This document shows, in pieces, positions 33,473-41,923 of a DNA stretch of 64,000 nt; position 1 is the stretch's first letter; every line of letters begins with the position of its first letter. Below the pieces are notes generated by a model, which did no database searches, was not told where the DNA came from, and saw only the letters and a list, made by a program, of their open reading frames with translations. A program made the position numbers and the translations under genes. The stretch comes from Pasteurella sp030783905 (GTDB lineage: Bacteria; Pseudomonadota; Gammaproteobacteria; Enterobacterales; Pasteurellaceae): positions 1,736,001 through 1,800,000 of the forward strand of contig CP182107.1 of NCBI GenBank assembly GCA_051122655.1. The letters are read 5' to 3'.

Positions 33473-34282
33473 TTATTTCTCTTTAGCTTGTGCAAATTTC
33501 TGACTAAAGAAATGCGTGTGTAACGCAATAGAGTCTTGCCAATAAATCCACGTATGTCCACCCGGTTTTTCGGTGTAGTGATGCGGAATATTTAAATCCA
33601 ATAATTTTTGATGCAACGCTCGGTTTGGCTCAATAAAGAAATCATCCACACCGCAATCAAAAATAATATTGCTCTTGGTGAAAATCAAACCATGGGCAAG
33701 ATCTTTGATGTTGTAATCTTGCCAATTATCATAGATTACCGCACTGATGCCCCAATTATTTTTGTATTGTTCAACATTCACACCCCCACTCATACTGCCA
33801 ACATGACCAAAACGATCTTGATTTTTGATACCGATATATAAGGCACCAAATCCCCCCATACTCAATCCAGTGATCGCACGCTGTTCTTTATTGGTGTACG
33901 TTGAGTAGTTTTTATCCACATAATCCACCAACTCTTTCGACACAAACGTATAATATTTTGACTCTTTTTTCAGTTCGCTATCCACATACCAACTGTCATA
34001 ATTGCCGTCTGGCGACACATAAATTACATTGTATTGATCGGCTAACTCGCCAAGTCCTGTTTTCTCGGGGTAGTTACGATTATTCCCTGACCAACCGTGT
34101 AAGGTATAAATGGTGCTGTATTTGTTACTGTTTGCATAACCTTCCGGTAACACAATCGTGACGGGAATATTTTTATTCATTGCTTGACTATACACTTCCA
34201 CATTTTTCTCACTAAATGCAACTGTAGAAGCTGAATAACAAAGTCCTATGCTTAAACTTGAAATGAGTATCCCTTTTTTCAT
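33473..34282 (-). CDS. Secreted alpha/beta-hydrolase (esterase D / antigen 85-like)
   Basis: Exported hydrolase, 269 residues. Signal peptide MKKGILISSLSIGLCYSASTVAF, then an esterase D/PF00756-type fold. TLHGWSGNNRNY is the oxyanion region, ITGLSMGGFGALY holds the nucleophilic serine, FDCGVDDFF probably the acid, and PGGHTWIYW the histidine, so the catalytic triad is complete. Substrate unknown; acyl or feruloyl-type esters are typical of the family. Its sequence is richer in Asn, Tyr and AT-rich codons than the neighbours and it lies next to a probable transposase relic, hints of acquisition. Confidence 0.8.
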   Translation of the reverse strand: MKKGILISSLSIGLCYSASTVAFSEKNVEVYSQAMNKNIPVTIVLPEGYANSNKYSTIYTLHGWSGNNRNYPEKTGLGELADQYNVIYVSPDGNYDSWYVDSELKKESKYYTFVSKELVDYVDKNYSTYTNKEQRAITGLSMGGFGALYIGIKNQDRFGHVGSMSGGVNVEQYKNNWGISAVIYDNWQDYNIKDLAHGLIFTKSNIIFDCGVDDFFIEPNRALHQKLLDLNIPHHYTEKPGGHTWIYWQDSIALHTHFFSQKFAQAKEK

Positions 34283-34321
34283 AAATACGACCCTCTACTG
34301 ATTAAAGAATTGACATCCAAT

Positions 34322-34460
34322 AATGAGATACGGCGTATATTCTCAATGAGCAATATAGTCCGACATTGGCGTGAAATCAAACCGATTAATGAGACTTATC
34401 GCCTATACTGCGAGAAAGAAAAACTAGATTTTACCTGAACACAAAGAGAAAAGAAAAAGG
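34322..34460 (+). pseudogene. Possible relic of an IS3-family transposase
   Basis: In one frame the DNA reads EIRRIFSMSNIVRHW, then REIKPINETYRLYCEKEKL, then a stop and TQREKKKG. This resembles the junction in IS3-type OrfB where GYRRI...NHKRVYRLYCE is followed by a basic stretch. No terminal repeats, no catalytic domain and no other part of the element are seen, so it would be a short degenerate fragment. It fills most of the gap between the esterase gene and satP. Judged by eye only; chance similarity is possible. Confidence 0.35.
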
Positions 34461-34481
34461 GAGCATTTGCTCTGCTCCCTT
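34452..34481 (-). terminator. Terminator after satP
   Basis: On the minus strand AGGGAGCA-GAGCAAA-TGCTCCCT is followed by TTTTC, starting 17 bases after the satP stop. Confidence 0.8.
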
Positions 34482-34497
34482 AACTGAAATAGATATC

Positions 34498-35064
34498 TTA
34501 TTTTTTCGCACCGATAGGTAAAATTTCGCGCCCGTAAGAGTCGATGAACATTTCTGCAGCCGCTAAATAGAAGGCACAAAGTGCGGTAATCAACCCTAGA
34601 TAGCCCCCCACATTGACAATGCTGTGGTTACCTGTTGCATCCCCAATCGCTAAGGCATAAAACGTTAAGGTTAAAAAGAAGAAAATTGCTTGTAATGCGC
34701 GAGGTTTGCTAAACGTAGCAAAGAACATCATTAATGTGAATGTTCCCCAAACCGCTAAATACCAACCAACAAAGGTTGCTGGTGTATTGCCTTTGAAGAA
34801 AGCCGTAAATAATGCCCATGACCACCAAAACGCACCATAACTAATAAAGGCGGTAAACCCAAAGGTATTGCCTTTTTTATATTCAAACATACCCGCGATC
34901 ATTTGTGCCGTACCACCAAACGCAAACGCCATGCCAAGTACTAAACCAATACTTTGGGTATCAAAAAAGCCCCCGTTAATTAAACACAATAACCAAGTTG
35001 TTAACGCGAAACCACATAAACCCAATGGACCTGGATTAGCGTATTTATCTTTTGATGATGACAT
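34498..35064 (-). CDS. satP: Acetate/succinate transporter, SatP (YaaH/GPR1/FUN34) family
   Basis: Inner-membrane transporter of short-chain carboxylates, predicted six helices. The family signature NPGPLGLCGFALTTWLL stands at the N-terminus after MSSSKDKYA. The start at 35064 is chosen because it places this motif correctly and has AAGGA upstream; the frame is open back to 35205 but that part is not protein-like. 188 residues, equal to E. coli SatP. It faces adhE across 247 bases that contain an FNR-like site, which fits a shared role in mixed-acid fermentation. Confidence 0.9.
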   Translation of the reverse strand: MSSSKDKYANPGPLGLCGFALTTWLLCLINGGFFDTQSIGLVLGMAFAFGGTAQMIAGMFEYKKGNTFGFTAFISYGAFWWSWALFTAFFKGNTPATFVGWYLAVWGTFTLMMFFATFSKPRALQAIFFFLTLTFYALAIGDATGNHSIVNVGGYLGLITALCAFYLAAAEMFIDSYGREILPIGAKK

Positions 35065-35191
35065 AAAAAATTTCCTTAAAATGTAATTAAAAATAAGCGA
35101 GTGAAAAGGGGCGATAGTATCCTCGATCTTTATCAAGAAAGAAAGAGGAGAACGAAAAAATACTGTACAGAAAACAGGCATGCCTAAAAAA

Positions 35192-35205
35192 TTGATCAAA
35201 ATCAC
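35192..35205. promoter_or_regulatory. FNR-like site between satP and adhE
   Basis: TTGAT-CAAA-ATCAC matches the FNR palindrome TTGAT-N4-ATCAA at nine of ten fixed positions. It is 107 bases before adhE and 128 before satP. Confidence 0.6.
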
Positions 35206-35311
35206 ACTTTGGGCAAATTTTATTAAATTTACTACTTTTCGGGTAGTGAATTGAATATAATTTTTTCAGTTTAAATAATTTATATTTTCTAAAAAAGTAG
35301 GAGAAATCATT

Positions 35312-37936
35312 ATGAATCACACCGCTGAAATCGAAATCAGTCCAGCACAGGCCGAAGTCAATGCTCTGGTAGAAAAAGGATTGGTGGCATTAGAAGCATT
35401 TCGTAAACTTGATCAAAAACAAGTCGATTACATTGTCGCGAAAGCCTCAGTTGCGGCCCTAGATCAACATGGTGTTTTAGCCATGCATGCTTATGAAGAA
35501 ACAGGGCGTGGGGTATTTGAAGATAAAGCGACCAAAAACCTGTTTGCTTGCGAATATGTGGTCAACAATATGCGCAATTTAAAAACAGTAGGTGTGATCA
35601 GTGAAGATGATGTAACCGGTATTACGGAAATTGCTGATCCTGTTGGTGTCGTTTGTGGTATTACACCAACAACCAACCCAACTTCCACTGCTATTTTCAA
35701 AGCCCTTATCTCTCTTAAAACCCGTAACCCAATTGTTTTTGCCTTCCACCCTTCTGCGCAACAATCATCTGCTCATGCGGCTCGCGTTGTCTATGAAGCT
35801 GCTTTAGCTGCAGGTGCACCAGAAAACTGTATTCAGTGGATTGAAAAACCTTCTATGGAAGGGACTGCGGCTTTAATGAAACACCCGGGCATCGCAACCA
35901 TTCTTGCCACAGGTGGTAACGCCATGGTGGAAGCTGCCTATTCTTGCGGTAAACCAGCACTTGGTGTAGGGGCAGGTAACGTGCCAGCTTATGTAGAAAA
36001 AACAGCAAACATCAAACAAGCAACACATGATATCGTCATGTCAAAAGCCTTTGATAACGGGATGATTTGTGCGTCTGAACAAGCAGCTATCGTCGATCAA
36101 GAAATATACGATGAATTTGTGGCAGAAATGAAATCCTACGGTGTTTACTTCGTCAATAAGAAAGAAAAAGCCTTGTTAGAAGAGTTTATTTTCGGAGTAA
36201 AAGCGAACAGTGCAAATTGTGGTGGCGCAAAATTAAATGCCAATGTCGTCGGAAAACCAGCAACATGGATCGCGGAGCAAGCCGGCTTCAAAGTCCCAGA
36301 AAAAACCAATATTTTAGTGGCAGAATGTAAAGAGGTGGGCGAAAGAGAACCACTTACTCGTGAAAAACTCTCTCCTGTCCTCGCCATTTTAAAATCGACT
36401 TCAACAGAGCATGGTTTCGCCTTATCAGAAGCGATGGTGAATTTCCATGGTTTGGGGCACTCAGCTGCGATTCACACAAAAGATGCGAACATTGCTAAAG
36501 CTTATGGTGAACGAGTAAAAGCCATTCGTGTGATTTGGAACTCACCGTCTACCTTTGGTGGTATTGGTGATGTGTATAACGCGTTCCTCCCATCACTCAC
36601 GTTAGGTTGTGGCTCATACGGTAAAAACTCCGTGGGTAACAACGTCAGTGCAATTAACTTATTAAATATTAAACGTGTGGGAAGACGGAGAAATAATATG
36701 CAGTGGTTCAAAGTGCCTTCAAAAATCTATTTTGAACGCGATTCAATTCAATATTTACAATCCATGAAAGGCATGGAACGTGTGGTGATTGTCACAGATA
36801 GAACCATGGTCGATCTTGGCTTTGTAGAAAAAATTGCTAAACAAATTACCGCGCGCGGTAACCGAGTGACTTATCAATTGTTTGCCGATGTTGAGCCGGA
36901 TCCATCTATCGAAACCGTTCGTCGTGGTGCCGAGTTAATCCATAATTATCAACCAGACACCATTATTGCGCTAGGTGGTGGTTCAGCGATGGATGCCGCT
37001 AAAGTAATGTGGTTATTCTATGAACAACCTGAAGTTGATTTCCGTGATTTAGTACAAAAATTCATGGATATCCGTAAACGTGCGTTCAAATTCCCACAAT
37101 TAGGACGTAAAGCTCGCTTTATCGGTATTCCAACTACATCAGGTACTGGTTCAGAAGTCACGCCATTTGCGGTTATCACCGAAGGCGATAAAAAATATCC
37201 AATTGCCGACTACTCCCTCACACCAACTGTCGCCATTGTGGATCCAGCCTTTGTCATGAGTGTGCCTGCTCACGTGGCCGCCGATACAGGGTTAGACGTG
37301 TTAACGCACGCCACTGAAGCCTATGTTTCGGTTCTCGCGAATGACTATACCGATGGCCTTGCGTTACAAGCAATCAAATTAGTATTTGAATACTTAGAAC
37401 GTTCGGTGAAAGATAAAGATCCTGAATCACGTGAAAAAATGCATAATGCATCAACCATGGCAGGGATGGCATTTGCTAACGCCTTCTTGGGTATGAATCA
37501 CTCCCTTGCACACAAAATTGGGGGACGTTTCCACACTCCTCACGGTCGTACCAATGCGATCTTAATGCCACACGTAATTCGTTATAATGGTACACGTCCA
37601 CAAAAAACGGCAACGTGGCCAAAATATAACTACTACAAAGCGGATGTGAAATACCAAGATATCGCTCGCATGCTCGGCTTACCGTGTGCCACACCAGAAG
37701 AAGGGGTGAAATCTTTCGCACAAGCCTGTTATAACTTAGCAGTGAGTGTGGGAATCAACATGTCTTTCAAAGAACAAGGCATTGATGAAAAAGAATGGAT
37801 GGATGCACGTCGTCAAATTGCCCTACTGGCCTTTGAAGATCAGTGTTCACCAGCAAACCCACGTTTACCAGTCGTCACAGATATGGAAACAATCTTAACC
37901 AACGCCTACTACGGTTATGATGTCAACCAATACTAA
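35312..37936 (+). CDS. adhE: Bifunctional aldehyde-alcohol dehydrogenase AdhE
   Basis: Fermentative enzyme that reduces acetyl-CoA to acetaldehyde and then ethanol, regenerating NAD+. The N-terminal CoA-acylating aldehyde dehydrogenase half has the catalytic cysteine in DNGMICASEQ and NAD motif ILATGGNAMVEAAYS. A linker leads to the iron-dependent alcohol dehydrogenase half with ALGGGSAMDAAKVMW and metal ligands in MNHSLAHKIGGRFHTPHGR. 874 residues (E. coli 891). AGGAG precedes the ATG by 9-10 bases. Forms filaments (spirosomes) in other bacteria. Confidence 0.96.
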   Translation: MNHTAEIEISPAQAEVNALVEKGLVALEAFRKLDQKQVDYIVAKASVAALDQHGVLAMHAYEETGRGVFEDKATKNLFACEYVVNNMRNLKTVGVISEDDVTGITEIADPVGVVCGITPTTNPTSTAIFKALISLKTRNPIVFAFHPSAQQSSAHAARVVYEAALAAGAPENCIQWIEKPSMEGTAALMKHPGIATILATGGNAMVEAAYSCGKPALGVGAGNVPAYVEKTANIKQATHDIVMSKAFDNGMICASEQAAIVDQEIYDEFVAEMKSYGVYFVNKKEKALLEEFIFGVKANSANCGGAKLNANVVGKPATWIAEQAGFKVPEKTNILVAECKEVGEREPLTREKLSPVLAILKSTSTEHGFALSEAMVNFHGLGHSAAIHTKDANIAKAYGERVKAIRVIWNSPSTFGGIGDVYNAFLPSLTLGCGSYGKNSVGNNVSAINLLNIKRVGRRRNNMQWFKVPSKIYFERDSIQYLQSMKGMERVVIVTDRTMVDLGFVEKIAKQITARGNRVTYQLFADVEPDPSIETVRRGAELIHNYQPDTIIALGGGSAMDAAKVMWLFYEQPEVDFRDLVQKFMDIRKRAFKFPQLGRKARFIGIPTTSGTGSEVTPFAVITEGDKKYPIADYSLTPTVAIVDPAFVMSVPAHVAADTGLDVLTHATEAYVSVLANDYTDGLALQAIKLVFEYLERSVKDKDPESREKMHNASTMAGMAFANAFLGMNHSLAHKIGGRFHTPHGRTNAILMPHVIRYNGTRPQKTATWPKYNYYKADVKYQDIARMLGLPCATPEEGVKSFAQACYNLAVSVGINMSFKEQGIDEKEWMDARRQIALLAFEDQCSPANPRLPVVTDMETILTNAYYGYDVNQY

Positions 37937-37993
37937 CTCACTCTCAAAGTGCGGTCAGTGTTGAAAACCGACTGATTGCACTTTTCTAGAGCG

Positions 37994-38027
37994 ATAAAAA
38001 AGAAAGCGCTGTGAACACAGCGCTTTC
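37994..38027 (-). terminator. Terminator after the ABC importer operon
   Basis: A 12-bp perfect stem (GAAAGCGCTGTG with CACAGCGCTTTC) has a very tight loop and, on the minus strand, is followed by TTTTTT. It lies 17 bases past the last ATPase gene. A degenerate uptake pair at 37947-37986 beside it may end adhE. Confidence 0.85.
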
Positions 38028-38043
38028 ATTGTTTTACCCCCCG

Positions 38044-39105
38044 TTATTCCACCGGATACCAATGCAATCGGGTAAAGAGCAGTTGACAGTTTTCCCCCTC
38101 TTTCGGTCCAGGATCACGACGCCCTTTTTGCACACGTAATTCTTGATCACCCACCACAATATTGTAGTCAATCACTTCGCCCAAATACGAACGCCGTTTC
38201 ACCATCCCCGTCACCCCACCTTCATTGACAAAATCAATTTCTGACGGGCGAGTGGCGAGAATCGCTTGACCTTGTTGCACCAGTTCGATTGGTGGTGGAG
38301 GTTGAATATGAAAAGTCCCCTCCAGTCCGGCAAAAGACACCCCTTGAGTAGATAAAGTGACCTGCAATTGATTCGACAAGCCAATAAAATTAAACACAAA
38401 TTTATTACTTGGATTGTTATACACATTCAACGGTGTATCAATTTGCTCAATCATCCCCTTTCTCATGACCAAAATCCGATCCGATAACGCCATCGCTTCA
38501 GCTTGGTCGTGGGTCACATAAATAATGGAAAAACCAAATTTACGCTGTAGCGCTTTAATTTCGAAACGCATCTCTTCCCTTAAGTGAGGGTCTAAACTGG
38601 ATAAGGGTTCATCAAGCAACATCACATCTGGGTTTAACGCTAAGGCGCGCGCTAAGGCGACTCGTTGCTTTCCCCCCCCAGATAAATCATCTGGGCTTTT
38701 TTGTGCAACATTCAGTAAATTAGTATGTTTTAGGGCATCATTCGTCCGTTTCTCAATTTCCTGTCTTGACATCTTTTTCAAAGTCAGAGGAAACGCCACA
38801 TTGTCATATACGGTCATATGTGGCCAGACGGCAAACGCCTGAAACACCATCCCAAAGTTACGTTTTTCAGGTGGCAAATAGAAATTCTTGCTTTTGGAAG
38901 ACAGTAAACGATCGCCAACACGAATTTCTCCACCATCTAAATCCTCAAATCCTGCGATCATGCGTAATGTCGTGGTCTTACCACAACCAGACGGTCCCAA
39001 CATCGAAAAACATTCTCCTTTTTCAATACTCAGGCTAAGATCTGGAATGGCTATGACATCGCCGAATTTTTTCATCACATGATTAAGTTGAATATAGCTC
39101 ATCAT
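38044..39105 (-). CDS. ABC importer ATPase (second), with altered signature motif
   Basis: Nucleotide-binding subunit of a CUT2/FbpC-like importer, 353 residues. Walker A LGPSGCGKTTTLR and Walker B VMLLDEPLSSLD are normal, followed by a C-terminal TOBE-type region (RPSEIDFV, GVTGMVKRRSYLGEVIDYNI). The signature reads LSGGGKQRVALARAL instead of LSGGQ: a run of eight G on the coding strand (C at 38672-38679) replaces the expected glutamine codon. The frame is intact. It is the last gene of a four-gene operon that already has another, canonical ATPase, so the pair may act as a heterodimer. Iron transport is the usual database label, but see the binding protein. Confidence 0.85.
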   Translation of the reverse strand: MMSYIQLNHVMKKFGDVIAIPDLSLSIEKGECFSMLGPSGCGKTTTLRMIAGFEDLDGGEIRVGDRLLSSKSKNFYLPPEKRNFGMVFQAFAVWPHMTVYDNVAFPLTLKKMSRQEIEKRTNDALKHTNLLNVAQKSPDDLSGGGKQRVALARALALNPDVMLLDEPLSSLDPHLREEMRFEIKALQRKFGFSIIYVTHDQAEAMALSDRILVMRKGMIEQIDTPLNVYNNPSNKFVFNFIGLSNQLQVTLSTQGVSFAGLEGTFHIQPPPPIELVQQGQAILATRPSEIDFVNEGGVTGMVKRRSYLGEVIDYNIVVGDQELRVQKGRRDPGPKEGENCQLLFTRLHWYPVE

Positions 39106-39123
39106 TTTCTCCTTAACATTCGG

Positions 39124-40818
39124 CTATTTCTGTGTTTTCTTATCGGCATACCGCTTAATCACAGTTTGCCCAAACACAATAATAATTAATGCAATACCCG
39201 CTAATGCCGCAGAATAGACCGTTTCACCATCTTCATTCAGGGTATAAATTGCCACCCCAATGGTACGTGTTGACGGACCATATAGCATCACCGAAACCGT
39301 TAATTCTCTTAATGCGGGTAAGAAAATTAAGAAGAAAGCGGCAATCATACCTGGACGCACTAATGGCACCACGATATCTTTCAGCGATTGCCACATACTT
39401 GCACCACAAGCACGCGCGGCTTCCACTAAAGAATCATGTACTTGTTCTAGTGCCGCGGAGTTGGCTTTGAGCGAAAACGCCATGTAACGCGCAATATAGG
39501 CAATCAGGATAATCCAAACGGTGTTATATAAATTAATACCAAATTTACCGCTCCAAGCTAAGATCACCCCTAACGCAATCACCGAACCAGGCACGGAGAA
39601 TGGCAACATGCCGAGGAATTCAAGAATCCCTTTACCTTTCACACGCATTTTCACAATCACATAAGAAATCATCACACCGGCAAACATTGTAATGACTGCA
39701 GCGGCTAAACCTAATAACACACTATTCCGGATCGCATCTTTGGTGAGCTGCCAATCAAACAAGATAAATTTATAGTTTTCCAATGTGAGATTTTCCCAAG
39801 TAATGGGTAAACCATAGGTTTTTAATCCACCCACGATAAAAATCGTCACCGTTGGCAACACAATAGTGAAAGCAATATAGAAGATACAAATCAGCAATAA
39901 TGGCATTCTTAAGCCTCTCAGTTTCACTTCCACCGGTCGGAAACTTTTACCGGCAATGATTTGGAAACGTCCGCGATTCAGAATTTTATTTTGTAGCCAA
40001 ATGATCAAGGCTGCCGTCGCCACTAATACCGTTGCTAACACGGTGCCTGTACGAATGGCCTCAAAACTCCCCGCACTTTGATGGATACGCTCATAAATCA
40101 GGGTTGGAATATTGAAAATGCCATTTTCTACCCCTAATACCGCCACCGTACCAAAGTGCGCCATAGAGTAAAGCATAATCAATAAGGCACCTGACACGAT
40201 ACTCGGCATCACTAATGGGATAGTAATTTTACGCGTAATGGTAAAAAGACTGGCGCCAGAAATACGTGCGGACTCTTCTAATGTTGGATCCATACGCTCG
40301 AGTGCGCCACACACCTGAATGAATACGAAGGGAAACAAATACATGGTTTCCACCGCCATAATGCCGGTATAACTATAGATATTAAAGATCGGCTCCTCCA
40401 AGCCAAAGGTATCCATAAAGAAACGGTTAATATAGCCTGCACGCGGAGAAAGTAACATTTTCCACGCCAATGCCCCGATAAAAGACGGTAGCATAAAAGG
40501 CACAAGAAACATCACTTTCATCAGCCCTTTATAAGGCAAATCCGTGCGAGTGACTAACCAAGCAAAAAAGGTGCCTACCATGGTACTCATGATCGTCACA
40601 CCCGCGGCAATGAATAATGAGTTCAATAACGCTTCATAAGTTTCTTTCTGCTTTAAAATATTCACGACATCAGTGACATTAAATTGCCCATTGACCCAGA
40701 ATGAATTAATAAAAATTAATAACACGGGAACAGCAACAACGATCACCAAAATACCGATAGATAATGCTAAAATTGCATTCGCCACATTAAATGGACTTTT
40801 TTGAATCACGGCAGCCAT
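39124..40818 (-). CDS. ABC importer permease, two fused transmembrane domains
   Basis: Inner-membrane channel, 564 residues, containing two complete binding-protein-dependent permease units of about six helices each. The ATPase-docking loops are EESARISGASLFTITRKI in the first half and VEAARACGASMWQSLKDIV in the second. Fused permeases of this kind occur in FbpB/AfuB/HitB-type systems. The ATG overlaps the stop of the upstream ATPase gene by one base (TAATG). One polypeptide thus supplies both halves of the channel while two different ATPase genes flank it. Confidence 0.9.
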   Translation of the reverse strand: MAAVIQKSPFNVANAILALSIGILVIVVAVPVLLIFINSFWVNGQFNVTDVVNILKQKETYEALLNSLFIAAGVTIMSTMVGTFFAWLVTRTDLPYKGLMKVMFLVPFMLPSFIGALAWKMLLSPRAGYINRFFMDTFGLEEPIFNIYSYTGIMAVETMYLFPFVFIQVCGALERMDPTLEESARISGASLFTITRKITIPLVMPSIVSGALLIMLYSMAHFGTVAVLGVENGIFNIPTLIYERIHQSAGSFEAIRTGTVLATVLVATAALIIWLQNKILNRGRFQIIAGKSFRPVEVKLRGLRMPLLLICIFYIAFTIVLPTVTIFIVGGLKTYGLPITWENLTLENYKFILFDWQLTKDAIRNSVLLGLAAAVITMFAGVMISYVIVKMRVKGKGILEFLGMLPFSVPGSVIALGVILAWSGKFGINLYNTVWIILIAYIARYMAFSLKANSAALEQVHDSLVEAARACGASMWQSLKDIVVPLVRPGMIAAFFLIFLPALRELTVSVMLYGPSTRTIGVAIYTLNEDGETVYSAALAGIALIIIVFGQTVIKRYADKKTQK

Positions 40819-41909
40819 TACGCCCCCCTTGGTTGCTGAACAGGTTGTTGATTCTCAAAAAACCAAAGCAAATCATGGAAAGTGACGTAACAGTCATCAC
40901 CCTCTTGAAACATCAAATCATGTTGCAATGCCTTATTGGTCGAGACTTCTGTACGTAAAGCGACACCATCAATATCAATCATGTAATCCATTACGGCACC
41001 GAGGAAACTGGCGCGCAAAATTTTACCTTTTAATCCTTCGCCAGTTTTACTCAACACAATATCTGAAGGGCGACAACCTAATTTGCCTGATTCTGCTGGC
41101 AGATTATGCCATTGCAGAACTTGCTTACCTTGCCCAACAAGATGTTGGCCTTCTTCATAACGGACATGGATAAAATTGGCGAGCCCCATAAATTTAAACA
41201 CCATTTCATTGGCGGATTTTTCATAGATCTCCCAAGGGGTACCAATTTGTTGGATATCACCATTTTTATCCATAATGGCTAGACGATCGGAAATGGCGAG
41301 CGCAATCTCTTGGTCATGGGTCACATATAAAATCGTAATGCCCAGTGTCTTTTGTAGCTCTTTGATTTCAAAACGCATTTCTTCTCTCAAATTCGCATCA
41401 AGATTATTTAATGGTTCGTCTAATAACATCAAAGAGGGCTTCGCCACCAACGCACGTGCCAATGCGACACGTTGTTGTTGTCCACCTGAAAGCTGAGAAG
41501 GTAAACGCATTTCCAGTCCGGTTAGATTCACCAGATTCACAACTTCCATCACCTGTTGCTGAATTAAGCTTTTATCTAACGCCTTCAGCTTTAAGGGATA
41601 AGCAATATTATCGAAAACGGTCATATGTGGCCAAACGGCATAGTCTTGGAAGACCACCCCAAGACCTCGTTGATCAGGCGGAATATCAATGCCTTGAGCA
41701 GGATCAGACACCACATGGTCATCAATTAAAATCCGTCCAGAATCAGGCACATCAAATCCTGCCAATAAACGAAGTAACACGGTTTTGCCACAGCCTGAAG
41801 GGCCAAGTAAGGTAAAACATTCACCATCTTTGACGACAAGCGATAAATCTTTTAACACCTCATTCGAACCAAATGCTTTACTGACTTTCTCGAATGTGAT
41901 TGTTGCCAT
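40818..41909 (-). CDS. ABC importer ATPase (first)
   Basis: Nucleotide-binding subunit, 363 residues. Walker A LLGPSGCGKTVLLR, canonical signature LSGGQQQRVALARAL, Walker B LMLLDEPLNNLD and switch histidine in LYVTHDQEIALAISD are all intact. The C-terminal region contains a TOBE-like domain (CRPSDIVLSKTGEGLKGKI). Located between the binding protein gene (14 bases upstream) and the permease (1-base overlap). About half the residues are shared with the second ATPase by eye, so the two are probably paralogues from duplication. Confidence 0.9.
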   Translation of the reverse strand: MATITFEKVSKAFGSNEVLKDLSLVVKDGECFTLLGPSGCGKTVLLRLLAGFDVPDSGRILIDDHVVSDPAQGIDIPPDQRGLGVVFQDYAVWPHMTVFDNIAYPLKLKALDKSLIQQQVMEVVNLVNLTGLEMRLPSQLSGGQQQRVALARALVAKPSLMLLDEPLNNLDANLREEMRFEIKELQKTLGITILYVTHDQEIALAISDRLAIMDKNGDIQQIGTPWEIYEKSANEMVFKFMGLANFIHVRYEEGQHLVGQGKQVLQWHNLPAESGKLGCRPSDIVLSKTGEGLKGKILRASFLGAVMDYMIDIDGVALRTEVSTNKALQHDLMFQEGDDCYVTFHDLLWFFENQQPVQQPRGA

Positions 41910-41923
41910 AGCACACTCCTGTT

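Noticed and set aside
35065..35205. N-terminal extension of satP
   Set aside because: The 47 extra residues precede the conserved N-terminal motif and cover the promoter region with the FNR-like site.
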